Shown: positions 8,055-19,070 of the stretch, in pieces | Layout of the letters: every line of letters begins with the position of its first letter | Position numbering within the stretch: position 1 is the stretch's first letter | Assembly: GCA_011772205.1 (NCBI GenBank) | Contig: WVZY01000041.1 | Span: 1-64,000 of the forward strand | Direction: 5' to 3' | DNA length: 64,000 nucleotides | From: Candidatus Latescibacterota bacterium | GTDB taxonomy: Bacteria > Krumholzibacteriota > Krumholzibacteriia > WVZY01 | The notes under the pieces: model-generated | Databases searched by the model: none | Told to the model about the DNA's origin: nothing | What the model saw: only the letters and a program-made list of their open reading frames with translations | Program-made: the position numbers and the translations under genes

Positions 8055-9212
8055 CTATCTTTTCTTCCTGGATGCGATGTCTTTCACCGCCTCTATGGCT
8101 CTATCGATGTGCTTTTCCGTATTGAAAGGACCAACGCTGAGTCGAACGGTGCCTTTTCCGGTACCCAACTGCTCATGGACCAGCGGCGCGCACTGCAAGC
8201 CGGTCCGGCAAGCAATGTTATAATCCACATCCATCATCGTGCCAATATTGCCGGCGTCCCATCCCTCAATATTAAAGCTCAAAACTGCAATATGATGTTC
8301 CGTGCTGTCTGCACAATACGTAGTTACACCATCGATTTTCTGGAGTTCTTTGCGCAATCTATCCCATAGTCTCATTTCCCGACTATGAATATTTTCCATG
8401 CCTTCTTTTTCGATCCACTTCAATCCCGCATTCAGCCCCGCAACACCAATGATATTCAGGGTGCCGCATTCCAGCCTGTACGGAAACTCTTCCAGATGAA
8501 ATGGATACGCCGAACGCACTCCAGTTCCCCCAAATCGAGTCGATCGGATGGGCACGTCCTCTTTAACATAGGACCCTCCGATTCCCGTAGGACCCAACAG
8601 GGATTTGTGTCCGGTAAATGCCAGCAGATCAATGTTCATTTCTTTCACATCGATGTGGAGAATGCCCGCCGATTGGCTCGTGTCCACGGCAAAATAAACG
8701 CCGGCCTCGCGGCAGATCCTGCCGATGTCTTCCAATGGTTGAATCGTGCCTATTACGTTGGAGCCGTGGTTTATGACAACCATTTTAGTGTTCTTTTTGA
8801 TCGCTCTTTTCACATCGCCAGGATCGACGAATCCCCTTTCATCGAAAGGTATGTAGGTTACTTCGATCACCTTATCGTGTTTCAAATGATACAACGGTCG
8901 GAGAACCGAATTGTGTTCTATATTGGTAGTGATGACATGATCCCCCTTTTCCAGCATGCCTTGTATGATCATGTTGAGGGAATCGGAAGCGTTGTAACTG
9001 AAGGTCAACCGATTGGGATCCGTGCCGTTGAAAAAGTTGGTGAGCATCGTTCTCGTAGCATGTATGACTTCCTCCGTGGCCATGCACATGTCATACCCCG
9101 ATCGGCCAGGATTGACGCCGTGTGCTTGATAGAATTCGTACATGAAATCCAGAACGCTCTGGGGCTTGGGAAATGTAGTTGCTGCGTTATCCAGATAAAT
9201 CAGACCTTCCAT
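8055..9212 (-). CDS. Class V aminotransferase, cysteine desulfurase / selenocysteine lyase type
   Basis: The 385-residue PLP enzyme starts IYLDNAATTFPKP, has the PLP-lysine motif FTGHKSLLGPTGIGG and the loop ACRTGLQCAPLVHE, whose cysteine is positioned as the sulfur-accepting residue of group II (SufS/CsdA-like) desulfurases. The overall pattern fits the small family often annotated as 'cysteine desulfurase family protein'. It would remove sulfur from cysteine, or selenium from selenocysteine, in the cytoplasm. GAGGAG precedes the ATG. It is a distant relative of the NifS protein at 24063-25286, so the cell has at least two desulfurase-type enzymes. No scaffold gene lies next to this one, so a role outside Fe-S assembly is possible. 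Confidence 0.85.
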   Translation of the reverse strand: MEGLIYLDNAATTFPKPQSVLDFMYEFYQAHGVNPGRSGYDMCMATEEVIHATRTMLTNFFNGTDPNRLTFSYNASDSLNMIIQGMLEKGDHVITTNIEHNSVLRPLYHLKHDKVIEVTYIPFDERGFVDPGDVKRAIKKNTKMVVINHGSNVIGTIQPLEDIGRICREAGVYFAVDTSQSAGILHIDVKEMNIDLLAFTGHKSLLGPTGIGGSYVKEDVPIRSTRFGGTGVRSAYPFHLEEFPYRLECGTLNIIGVAGLNAGLKWIEKEGMENIHSREMRLWDRLRKELQKIDGVTTYCADSTEHHIAVLSFNIEGWDAGNIGTMMDVDYNIACRTGLQCAPLVHEQLGTGKGTVRLSVGPFNTEKHIDRAIEAVKDIASRKKR

Positions 9213-9300
9213 GGATTCTCCTCGTTGCGAGCTGATTATTTTGGGATGAGGGAATTGTCAATACCCGAGAAAACTAAAATATCACTTAACGCTGCGAATG

Positions 9301-10455
9301 TCAATCCTGCCAGTAGCCGATCGCCGCGTACCCGACAAAGTGATGGAAATTATTGGGCGCCGTGGGGCCCATGCCGTTCAGGTTGCTGACATCCAGCGAT
9401 ACTTCACTAACGCTCGTGCCATAATCCAGCAAGAGTCCTTCCAGGACTCGCCCTTCCAAAGCTTTTGTCAATCGGGATGCCACGTTCAATCCGAAAGGTA
9501 CTGCGAACCGACCACACCAGGTAATGAGATACTCGGTGACATCGGTCGAATCCACGCAGCTGTACATGAGTCCCTTGAGCTTTTTGTGATCGATCGGTCC
9601 GCAGAGATATTTTTCAGCCAGCTCCAAATCACGTTTCACCGCCATTTGGTAGCCCATGACATCCGTTCCAAAGGGGGCAAAGTTGTAACCTCCCCAGCCG
9701 GCATCTCCATAGTGGACCGCATCGGCCGAAGAAATCAGGCACACATCCCGTCCCAGCTGCCATCCTTCTTCCTGTACAATGGAGGCGATGGCTCTCGTAA
9801 GATTTGCAGCCAACCGGTCCAAGGTATGCCAATTCATATACGGCACCAAGATGGAAACGATCTCCACGTCACGATTGAGCGCCTGAAGAAACGATACGAT
9901 TCCTTCTACAGAGTGCTCCACCATTTGCATTTCATTGTTGACAATGTAGTCTTCGGATGGGAGACGTTCGATGATTCTCTCCCGCAGCGGTGACACTGCA
10001 ACAGGAGCATATGGGCCGTGCCATGTCCGATACGAATCGAAGACCAGCTGGTCTTTACAATTGAAAACACGAGCCTTGTGAAATACTCCGAAAAGAATCA
10101 CTCGATTTGCTCGAACGTTCGACAGCAGCAATGAATAAAGTCGAGCTGAATAATAGTAATCATCATGGGGACATACTCCGGCAACGAGAGCTTTATCCTG
10201 AATCCGTTCACGCCACCCTTGACGCGCTTCCCCTTCGGCTGAAGCTAGATTCCTGCACTGTGACAAGACCTTGTCCATCTGCTCTGCGGTAGACGCGTAT
10301 CCTACGATATCCATTAGGCCGCGCTGATCACCTTTGGGTTTGATCCCTACTTGATCGAGCAATTGTCGCACGTCCTGCCCGCCGGCAAGCATGTGCGTTG
10401 CCGAAAAGAATCCCTGGACGAGTAGTACCAGTAACAGTGCTAACTTGAATCTCAT
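9301..10455 (-). CDS. Exported Memo-like (AmmeMemoRadiSam system protein B) family protein
   Basis: The in-frame ATG at 10453-10455 has AGAGGTGAC just upstream and begins a signal peptide (MRFKLALLLVLLVQGFFSA), so I prefer it to the earlier start at 10497. After about 90 residues comes the Memo signature VAGVCPHDDYYYSARLY, which corresponds to the PHAGYxYSG motif of the family, followed by VILFGVFHKA. Memo proteins share a fold with extradiol dioxygenases, and their function in bacteria is not settled; many occur with an AMMECR1 domain and a radical SAM enzyme. Neither partner gene is adjacent here. Export to the envelope is unusual for this family, which is mostly cytoplasmic. Confidence 0.75.
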   Translation of the reverse strand: MRFKLALLLVLLVQGFFSATHMLAGGQDVRQLLDQVGIKPKGDQRGLMDIVGYASTAEQMDKVLSQCRNLASAEGEARQGWRERIQDKALVAGVCPHDDYYYSARLYSLLLSNVRANRVILFGVFHKARVFNCKDQLVFDSYRTWHGPYAPVAVSPLRERIIERLPSEDYIVNNEMQMVEHSVEGIVSFLQALNRDVEIVSILVPYMNWHTLDRLAANLTRAIASIVQEEGWQLGRDVCLISSADAVHYGDAGWGGYNFAPFGTDVMGYQMAVKRDLELAEKYLCGPIDHKKLKGLMYSCVDSTDVTEYLITWCGRFAVPFGLNVASRLTKALEGRVLEGLLLDYGTSVSEVSLDVSNLNGMGPTAPNNFHHFVGYAAIGYWQD

Positions 10456-10678
10456 AGAGTCACCTCTTACGGTATTATAGCATTTTCGCGTCCGCATAGG
10501 TACAACTCATTATTTGCCTGGGTGCTGCAACCATAATCTGTCTGTTACTGACCTCTGCGCCAACGGCTCCTTTCATCTGCTGCAATTCTGCTTGAAAAAT
10601 CAATGCAAATCCAGTAGGTTGTATGCTTCTAAATCGTCCAGATTTGCCTACCTGCATATTCGATACAAAGCAGAGGAG

Positions 10679-12280
<1,602 letters not shown>

Positions 12281-12565
12281 CAAGCAGGAAGGCTCCGTGG
12301 GGGTGACGAACCATTACGCGGAGCGAGCGAGGATCCTCCGCCGGAGGCGAGAAGCCCGAGCGAAGCGGGCGCAGGTGAGCAATCCCCCATTAAGTTGTTG
12401 GTCTGTAAAGAAATTCGATGTTGGGAACCTGGATCGATTTTAGTTGTTGAACTTTCTATAGACTTGGGAAAATATGTTCTAGCAGATAAGACGGGGGCAA
12501 CCGAATCTTTCCCCCCATCGAATGCCAGGAACTCGGCCCCTTTCGAGCTCGCATGAAGGTATAAA

Positions 12566-15091
12566 TTGAGCGCCAAGAAAGCCAAGTTCAAAAAGCCCGC
12601 AGTTGAGATTCCTGAGCCGCGGGCTCTTGAATCCTCCACAGCAATCAGAAGTAGTGACGCAAAAACCTACTTCTACGTGGGAGCGGCACTGTCCTTTGTG
12701 GTCAGCCTCATATTCTATTTGAGGACGATGGCGGTCAGCGCGAGCTTTTGGGACTCGGGAGAATTCATCGCCGCCGCGCACACCCTCGGCGTCCCTCACT
12801 CACCGGGAACTCCGCTCTATGTCCTCGTCGGCCGTGTTTTCACCCTGCTCCCGCTCCCTTTGAGCGTTGCCCAAAAGGTTAATCTGTTATCCGTCGTCTG
12901 CGGCGCGCTGGGTGTGCTATTTCTGTATATCCTCGTGGTGAAATTCCTCGATCACATCTCTGGCAAAATCGGATCAAAAACGGACTCACTCATCAAAGTG
13001 GTCGCGGGCCTTACAGGAGCATTCTTCATCGCATTCAGCTCAACGTACTGGATCAATGCCATTGAGGCGGAGGTTTATGCAATGAGCTGTTTTTTGATGG
13101 GCTTCATGACATGGCTCGGTCTCAAATGGGGAGAGAATCCGACAGGTCCCAAGGGGAGGACTATTATATATCTTCTCTTTTATCTTCTTGCCATGAGCGT
13201 AGGTTTTCACTTGGGGACGATACTCGCGTTTTCGGGCATCTTCTTCTTCGTTTGGCTGACGCAAAAAAAACCCTTTTCTAACTTGGAATTTCTCATCGCG
13301 TGTGCGGGGGTGGGCATCTTCGTCGCCGATGCAACGCTCTACCGCAATGGCCAGGTAACGCTTGTACTCCTCGCTATTCTCGTGGGATTCCTCGTATATC
13401 TCTATTATGCAAAATCCCCGTTCGCCGTTGCCTGCGCAGCGCTGTTCCTTCTCGGACTATCCGTACATCTCTATCTATTTATCCGATCGGCTCAGAACCC
13501 AACGATCGATATGGGTGATCCGGAGCAATGGCGCGCGTTTTATTGGGTGCTGAGAAGAGAACAATATCCGCCGATAAATATTTTCGTCAGGAAAGCATCG
13601 TTTATTTTTCAGCTGAACCACTTCAACGACTACTACCAGAGCCAATTCCAGATGTTTTCTGCTTCCCTTGGAAAGCTAAGCTTGGGCTCCATATTGCCGA
13701 TTGCGTTGGGAATTTGGGGAATGGTCGATCATTTCAGCAAGAGTAAGAAATCATTCATCATGCTTTTCGTTACATTCCTTGTGACCAGCTTGGGATTGAT
13801 CGTGTTCCTCAATTTCTCGGACGATGAGGTCCGCGAGAGAGATTACTTCTACTCTCCCGCTTTCTATTATTTCGCTGTTTTCATCGGGATCGGTGCGGCG
13901 GGTTTGCTCTCCGAACTCAAAAACGCCCTCAAGAAACGAGGAGGAATGACCGTCCCCATCCTTTGCATCAGCGGTGCCGTTCTCCTTGCGCTCCCATTTT
14001 TCACCGCGAAACACCATTTCTTCAGCCATGACAGATCAGATAATTACTCGTGCAGAGATTTCGCGATGAACGTGCTCACCGGGCTCAAACAGAACGCAAT
14101 CGTTTTTACACACGGGGATAACGATACGTATCCGCTCTGGTACATCCAAGAGGTGGAAAAATTCCGCAAAGATGTCCGCGTGGTGAATTTGAGTCTTCTC
14201 AATACTCCCTGGTACATCAAGCAGCTCAGGGATGTCGAACCGAAGGTACCGATTGGATGGACGGATCAAGATGTCGACAGCCTTCACCCCATCGCAACGA
14301 AAGACGGTGTGCTGCACGTGCGGGATCTGGCACTTCGACAAATTATCTACAAAAACAACTGGCGGCAGCCGATCTATATTGCGGTAACAACACCGAGAGA
14401 CGTCTATGCGCCTTTAGACGACTATCTCGAGTATCAGGGACTCGTGCTCCAGCTCGTCAAAACCAAAGGGACAAACCAGGTCGATGAAGAGCTCCTGGAA
14501 GACAATCTCATGCGGAAATTCAGCTTCCGGAGTATCCTTACCGATGATTGGAAAAATGATAGATCCGTCAATCTCCCGCCACATACACGCTACCTCATAA
14601 CGAACTACGCCCTTGCCTTCGTCCGTCTCGCGTATATACAGCAGGATGAACCTCAAAAGGCCGTGAAATCGTTCGAGATAGCAAGGGAGATCGCTCCAGA
14701 TTACGATGCAGTCGTCCAGCTGCTGGGGAAATTTTACTTTATGGCAGGAGACACACAGAGAGCCCTGCAGCATTATAATGATATGATGCGCAAATATCCG
14801 GATAGGCTGGGGATTCTATTCAACGCCGCGGAGATCTACGAAAGAGTCGGTGATATCGGAAAAGCCATTAGTCTGCTCGATAGATTGGTGCAAGCGGATC
14901 CCAACCATCGGGATGCTGCGCTGACCGCTTTTGGCTTATCGTTGAGAGCAAACCTCCTCGAACGCGCAAGAGGCTATCTGGTCAAATGGCTGAACGCACA
15001 TCCCAATGACGAAGAGATGCTCGAGCGACTGAAGAAGTTCGATGAAGCAGTCCAGCAGATTCCGAAATCGACTCAGGGAATCGGAAAATAG
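12566..15091 (+). CDS. DUF2723 membrane protein with C-terminal TPR repeats (probable GT-C O-mannosyltransferase type)
   Basis: The frame opens at TTG 12566 with an AAGGT ribosome-binding site. The 841-residue product has an N-terminal helix, then FWDSGEFIAAAHTLGVPHSPGTP, the hallmark of DUF2723, and about twelve transmembrane segments to residue 480. A periplasmic domain with FTHGDNDTYPLWYIQEVE follows (about 510-640), and then TPR repeats (about 690-840). DUF2723 is related to eukaryotic TMEM260, an O-mannosyltransferase, and is common in Bacteroidetes and FCB candidate phyla. A protein glycosylation role is therefore likely but not proven. It stands alone, with a plus-strand gap of about 285 bases upstream. 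Confidence 0.85.
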   Translation: MSAKKAKFKKPAVEIPEPRALESSTAIRSSDAKTYFYVGAALSFVVSLIFYLRTMAVSASFWDSGEFIAAAHTLGVPHSPGTPLYVLVGRVFTLLPLPLSVAQKVNLLSVVCGALGVLFLYILVVKFLDHISGKIGSKTDSLIKVVAGLTGAFFIAFSSTYWINAIEAEVYAMSCFLMGFMTWLGLKWGENPTGPKGRTIIYLLFYLLAMSVGFHLGTILAFSGIFFFVWLTQKKPFSNLEFLIACAGVGIFVADATLYRNGQVTLVLLAILVGFLVYLYYAKSPFAVACAALFLLGLSVHLYLFIRSAQNPTIDMGDPEQWRAFYWVLRREQYPPINIFVRKASFIFQLNHFNDYYQSQFQMFSASLGKLSLGSILPIALGIWGMVDHFSKSKKSFIMLFVTFLVTSLGLIVFLNFSDDEVRERDYFYSPAFYYFAVFIGIGAAGLLSELKNALKKRGGMTVPILCISGAVLLALPFFTAKHHFFSHDRSDNYSCRDFAMNVLTGLKQNAIVFTHGDNDTYPLWYIQEVEKFRKDVRVVNLSLLNTPWYIKQLRDVEPKVPIGWTDQDVDSLHPIATKDGVLHVRDLALRQIIYKNNWRQPIYIAVTTPRDVYAPLDDYLEYQGLVLQLVKTKGTNQVDEELLEDNLMRKFSFRSILTDDWKNDRSVNLPPHTRYLITNYALAFVRLAYIQQDEPQKAVKSFEIAREIAPDYDAVVQLLGKFYFMAGDTQRALQHYNDMMRKYPDRLGILFNAAEIYERVGDIGKAISLLDRLVQADPNHRDAALTAFGLSLRANLLERARGYLVKWLNAHPNDEEMLERLKKFDEAVQQIPKSTQGIGK

Positions 15092-15137
15092 TACAAACAC
15101 GAGTAAAGGCAAGCGGATCGGCCTAAATCAGGCTTTA

Positions 15138-16010
15138 TCAATCCAATTCTACGCTCAATGCGGTCTGATATTCGTGCCGCATGGGCATTGACAATTCGAG
15201 CTCTTCATTCTCCGCCGCTCCTTCAACAACCGAAGTGCTTTCGATACCCAGCAACATTCCTTTCTTCCAGGCGAAATATACAACTTCTGATCCTTCCCCC
15301 TTCAACGTCAATGCCAAATCCATACCCCCAGCTATTAATCCACCGGCGATGTCTATCGCATATTTCCCAGCGATCTTCAAACAATCATGACCATTTCTGC
15401 GTGTTTCTTCCAGAAGGGTGTAGGTAACATGCAACCTCACTGTTACGTTTCCTTCCTGCACGGGCGCATCATACTGCCTGGAATATGACCAGGATTCTCC
15501 AAGCCCGATGTGGCCGTCCGGCAATTCTGGAAAGATATTCTTGATCTCAATGATGTAATGGTCTTTTGTCAGAGAAGATTGCTGATCGGGTATCTCGATA
15601 ACCGGAAGATGTTCAAATTTTTCGAAGCCGGACAACTCACCCTTCGAAGAAAGAAACATTCTAACCTTCTTGCCAATCAAAGGCGAGAAGTCTGTGCCCA
15701 CCCGAGACATCGAGTCGTCGGTATCACGCGCCCTTCCCTTATATTCCAGCTCCAGCTCCAGCCCGTCAACTCCAGCCGATACTACATCGAAACCGTACTC
15801 GATCATGTCCACCGAGTTCGTAATGAGTTCGTTTCCCATGATGTTTCTCTGATTTCGATGTTTCAGAGAAATCTTCATGTCAAATTTCATTCCCTTATCC
15901 ATTTTGTACTGCAGCTTGTATTTATCGGCAGCTTTTATAGCGGAGCTGTGCATATTGACCGCAATGATCAAATAGACGAGAAATGAAGCCAGAATACGAG
16001 CCTTTCTCAT
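15138..16010 (-). CDS. Secreted protein of unknown function (DUF6263-like)
   Basis: The 290-residue protein has a signal peptide (cleavage near AIKAA) and an all-beta mature part that starts YKLQYKMDKGMKFDMKISLKH, in the manner of proteins annotated DUF6263. AAGGAGGAAGCG precedes the ATG. No catalytic motif or lipobox is visible, so it is probably periplasmic or outer-membrane associated. The stop codon is about 45 bases from that of the convergent DUF2723 gene. The gene upstream on the same strand (a serine hydrolase) is about 88 bases away, so co-transcription is possible. Confidence 0.6.
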   Translation of the reverse strand: MRKARILASFLVYLIIAVNMHSSAIKAADKYKLQYKMDKGMKFDMKISLKHRNQRNIMGNELITNSVDMIEYGFDVVSAGVDGLELELEYKGRARDTDDSMSRVGTDFSPLIGKKVRMFLSSKGELSGFEKFEHLPVIEIPDQQSSLTKDHYIIEIKNIFPELPDGHIGLGESWSYSRQYDAPVQEGNVTVRLHVTYTLLEETRRNGHDCLKIAGKYAIDIAGGLIAGGMDLALTLKGEGSEVVYFAWKKGMLLGIESTSVVEGAAENEELELSMPMRHEYQTALSVELD

Positions 16011-16097
16011 CGCTTCCTCCTTGTGATCCTTCGATTGTGCAAACGTCTAATCATGGCTCATCCGTTGGGGGATCGCGTGCTGTGCGGACACCTTCCC

Positions 16098-17261
16098 TCA
16101 ACCTTCCAGCGTCGCTTTCAGGATCGTGATCATTGGAGCAAAAATATCCGCATCCTTTTCTCTTCCCCAGCAAGTAAAAACGAACATCAAATCCAGCTCA
16201 GGCACCAGCGTGAGGGATTGTCCTCCGTATCCAGCAGCGTAGAAGAACTCGATTCTCCTATCCATCAAGGTGAATCCGCTCCTCCACCACAGATAACCAT
16301 AGTCCGACGTTTGAAATGCAGTGATATGCTTCCTCGTGGATTCCCGCACCCATTCACTGGAGACAACTTGCTTTCCCTTCCACTTGCCATTGTTCATGAA
16401 CAAAAATCCAAACTTTGCGATATCTCTTGTCGTCAGCCGGAGCCCTCCATGTGTGCCGCCGGTGCACTGATACCCCATTGGATCTGTATTCCATTTATAT
16501 CTGGTGATTCCCAGGGGCTCGAACAGGTATTTCTCTGCGAATTCATTCGCATATTGACCGGTCTTGCTCTTGATAACCGCCGAGAGCACATGAATGCTTC
16601 CTGTGTTATAGATCCAACGACTTCCCGGCTCGTCTCTCAAGGGCCTCCGGAGGACGTATTCGACCCAGTCATCAGACCTGACTTGATGATATTCGCTATT
16701 TCTCGAATCACCATAAGGGTAGCTTCGCTCATCCCACTCCAGCCCGGACGTGAGAGTTAACATGTGTTTTAGCTTTATATCCTTCACTCTTTCGTCTTCT
16801 ATGGCGCTAACATATTCGGGCAATAGCGATTCGATAGTTTCATCAACTCCCTTGATAAAGCCTTTATCGATCGCTATGCCGATTAATGCCGAAGTAACGC
16901 TTTTCGTAATGGAATATATCGTATGCAGGCTCCTTCTTCGGTACTTACCGAAATATATTTCATGGACAATCGCACCGTTTCTGACGATCAGCATGCTGTG
17001 AAACCCTTTGTACTTTCCATCGATTATCTGATTCGTCAAACGTGTGATCCTCTCCGTATTGACCCCCTCTGCTTCCAGCGACGACACCCTCCAGCCGTCA
17101 TCGAGCTTCTCCGGGGCATGATAGACGTATTCACCCGCATAGCGAGACAGGCAGAAGCCATCGACCGAAAACACCATCGAAAGAAAGAAAAAGGCAAAGA
17201 GGCTTTTTCTAATGAGTGCTTTTTCAATCCCCTTCCTCAGGTGCTGATACATAGCTCGCAT
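16098..17261 (-). CDS. Exported class C beta-lactamase-like serine hydrolase
   Basis: ATGAGGAGGATACG lies before the ATG at 17259-17261, which I take as the start rather than the one at 17297. A hydrophobic export segment follows (LFAFFFLSMVFSVDGFCLS). The beta-lactamase/DD-peptidase-like fold shows S-I-T-K (S-x-x-K, about residue 117), the downstream Tyr-Asn pair in RWIYNTGS, and HGGLRLTTRDIAKFG. Such 'serine hydrolases' include esterases, peptidases and cell-wall enzymes, and only a minority hydrolyse beta-lactams. The C-terminal GYGGQSLTLVPELDL matches the family's third motif region. Confidence 0.85.
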   Translation of the reverse strand: MRAMYQHLRKGIEKALIRKSLFAFFFLSMVFSVDGFCLSRYAGEYVYHAPEKLDDGWRVSSLEAEGVNTERITRLTNQIIDGKYKGFHSMLIVRNGAIVHEIYFGKYRRRSLHTIYSITKSVTSALIGIAIDKGFIKGVDETIESLLPEYVSAIEDERVKDIKLKHMLTLTSGLEWDERSYPYGDSRNSEYHQVRSDDWVEYVLRRPLRDEPGSRWIYNTGSIHVLSAVIKSKTGQYANEFAEKYLFEPLGITRYKWNTDPMGYQCTGGTHGGLRLTTRDIAKFGFLFMNNGKWKGKQVVSSEWVRESTRKHITAFQTSDYGYLWWRSGFTLMDRRIEFFYAAGYGGQSLTLVPELDLMFVFTCWGREKDADIFAPMITILKATLEG

Positions 17262-17361
17262 CGTATCCTCCTCATAATAACGAGCACGAGAAAACAATTT
17301 AATAAAAGCCGTACGCGCGTCTATAGGGAATTATCAAACGGCTCGTATTTTATGCCGGCCT

Positions 17362-17628
17362 CTATCCCCGCTCTTGTCGCTCGGAGGTCTGTCCCCCAAC
17401 TTGCAGCTCGGAGGCCTCTTCCGGTCCGGCCTTGGACTTGATCGCTCTGCGGGCCCGAAGATAATGGCCGAACCACCACAAACCGATGCAGCTCCAAGTG
17501 GTACCAAAGAGGAACCTCCCGACCAAATCATTCTTGAGGATGATACCGAAAAAGCTGATTGCGGCGATTGCGAATGCAATGATGACGGCGATTCCGCTGA
17601 ATGCAGGTGAAAATCGTTTCCTTGTCAT
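17362..17628 (-). CDS. Small protein with two transmembrane helices
   Basis: The 88-residue product has helices at about 10-30 and 38-55 and a charged, probably cytoplasmic tail (KSKAGPEEASELQ). GGAGGG precedes the ATG at a suitable distance, which supports a real gene. It resembles small two-helix inner-membrane proteins, but I do not recognise a family. It lies upstream of the serine hydrolase on the same strand with a gap of about 100 bases. Confidence 0.55.
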   Translation of the reverse strand: MTRKRFSPAFSGIAVIIAFAIAAISFFGIILKNDLVGRFLFGTTWSCIGLWWFGHYLRARRAIKSKAGPEEASELQVGGQTSERQERG

Positions 17629-17962
17629 GGGATCCCTCCACTCTTTTTACGTTAGCTTCTATACAGGATAGCCGGGAGTTTATTCGAAACAGCCAAACTC
17701 ATTAAATTTTCATGTATTTATAAATAAGAGCTAAACATGAACCTGCTGCCGATCCCCTTGTTTTCCACCACAAAATCCCTTCAAGCCCACCTGTATCTCT
17801 GAAATATCCAGGATTATACACGTTTTAAAGCATAGATTGTCGAAAAGAATCTCCTCGAACAGAATTCTCGCACATATTCTGGAAGCCGTCAGCGTTGACA
17901 CCGGTGAACAAAACGGCTACGCTGAACGTTAAATAAATGCACACATATCCATGGGAGTATAT
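17629..17962. other. Intergenic region between divergent genes
   Basis: The stretch separates the small two-helix gene (minus) from the glycine-zipper gene (plus). It is A/T-rich around 17700-17740. I found no convincing promoter pair, RNA gene or coding frame in it. Confidence 0.4.
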
Positions 17963-18469
17963 ATGACCCGAATCCTGTGCATAAGCATTATTCTCGCACT
18001 CTTTCTAGCACAAGATGTCTTCGCACAAGATGACATCCGAACGTTCTCGCGCTTCCGGCTCCGCCTCAAATCGGGCGAGCGCATCGAAGGCCGAAAAGGA
18101 CGGTTGACGGCAACATTTCTCGAAGGCACCTCCAAAACGGGCAGGCCCATTCAAATTCCCGTCACCGATATTCGCCTGTTGGACGTCACGGCTGGTTCGA
18201 AAGCGGTCAAGGGCATGTTCATAGGAGCCGGTATAGGGCTCATTAGCGCCATGTCAACAATTGCATCGGTTAAGGCCATACGTGAAGACGCCGATATCGA
18301 ATGGGGTGGAGCGGCGGGTTTCGCGGCTGGCCTCACCGTCGTTGGAGGCGTGATCGGAGCCGGCATCGGCTGGGGTTTCCCTAAGTGGGAACGCGTGCAC
18401 CTGGGCACCGATTCATCCACTAATTTCGACTTCAGAGCCGAAGTGTGCTTGATTCGAATTCACTTCTAG
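17963..18469 (+). CDS. Exported glycine-zipper membrane protein
   Basis: The ATG at 17963 has GGGAG five bases upstream and begins a signal peptide (MTRILCISIILALFLAQDVFA). An upstream in-frame ATG at 17951 is less likely. The roughly 168-residue product has a basic beta-rich segment (RLRLKSGERIEGRKGR), then two glycine-rich hydrophobic segments (GMFIGAGIGLI and AAGFAAGLTVVGGVIGAGIGWG) of glycine-zipper type. Such proteins usually insert in the outer or inner membrane. It is followed by a lipoprotein gene 68 bases downstream on the same strand. Confidence 0.65.
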   Translation: MTRILCISIILALFLAQDVFAQDDIRTFSRFRLRLKSGERIEGRKGRLTATFLEGTSKTGRPIQIPVTDIRLLDVTAGSKAVKGMFIGAGIGLISAMSTIASVKAIREDADIEWGGAAGFAAGLTVVGGVIGAGIGWGFPKWERVHLGTDSSTNFDFRAEVCLIRIHF

Positions 18470-18537
18470 GATCTGGATACACGAGCGAAATGCGCTGTAT
18501 CCCAAGAACTCATCTATCATAATCCCGGGGGATAAGA

Positions 18538-19068
18538 ATGAATGGCATGAGAATAATAGGTTGGGTTGTATTGATGCTTGCAGGGGGCGTGCTCGTCGGC
18601 TGTACGGCCCAAAGCAAAATGGTATCCCTGCGCCCGCTGGACACGGATCTCCGGCCATATACATCTATGGTGGTTTCAGTGGAACCCCTGGTGACCGAGG
18701 ACGTGGAGAAAGAAATCGCCGCGCTGGAATCCCTCATTGTGGCAAAGGTTGAAGAAGTGGGAGTGTTCGAGGATGTGCAGGTCGGGAGTGCGGAGGATTC
18801 GACGGAAGGCACCCTTCTCGTCAAGGTAACGATTACAGAGATCAAGAAAGTCAGCGAGGGTCAGCGATTTTGGCTCGGAGCCTTCGCAGGCCGGGCGACC
18901 ATGACAACCGAGGTTCTATTTATGGTTGCGGTTTCCAGGCAAACGCTCGGCTCCTACTCGATCACAGGAGAGTCCGGCGGAACGGGATTTTCCGGAGGAA
19001 CCGGACATGCGATCGACAAAACAGCAACGGGCATCGCCGATGTGATCGCCAAGAACTACCGCCGATAA
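18538..19068 (+). CDS. Lipoprotein, DUF4410-like
   Basis: The 176-residue protein has a lipoprotein signal with lipobox L-V-G-C (Cys about residue 22). The mature part resembles DUF4410: YTSMVVSVEPL at the start of the first strand, then EGTLLVKVTITEIKKVSEGQRFWLG and a glycine-rich GGTGFSGGTGHAIDKTATGIADVI helix. GGGGGAT precedes the ATG. It is anchored in the outer membrane or inner membrane by lipid. The preceding glycine-zipper gene may be co-transcribed. The stop codon nearly touches that of the convergent SGNH-hydrolase gene. Confidence 0.7.
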   Translation: MNGMRIIGWVVLMLAGGVLVGCTAQSKMVSLRPLDTDLRPYTSMVVSVEPLVTEDVEKEIAALESLIVAKVEEVGVFEDVQVGSAEDSTEGTLLVKVTITEIKKVSEGQRFWLGAFAGRATMTTEVLFMVAVSRQTLGSYSITGESGGTGFSGGTGHAIDKTATGIADVIAKNYRR

Positions 19069-19070
19069 TG

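Noticed and set aside
8385-9389. 334-codon plus-strand frame opposite the class V aminotransferase
   Set aside because: The minus strand encodes a complete PLP enzyme with all motifs. The plus frame is the reverse complement with no recognisable features.
16098-17261. True beta-lactamase resistance gene
   Set aside because: The S-x-x-K and Tyr-Asn motifs are shared by many serine esterases and peptidases, and nothing links it to antibiotic resistance.
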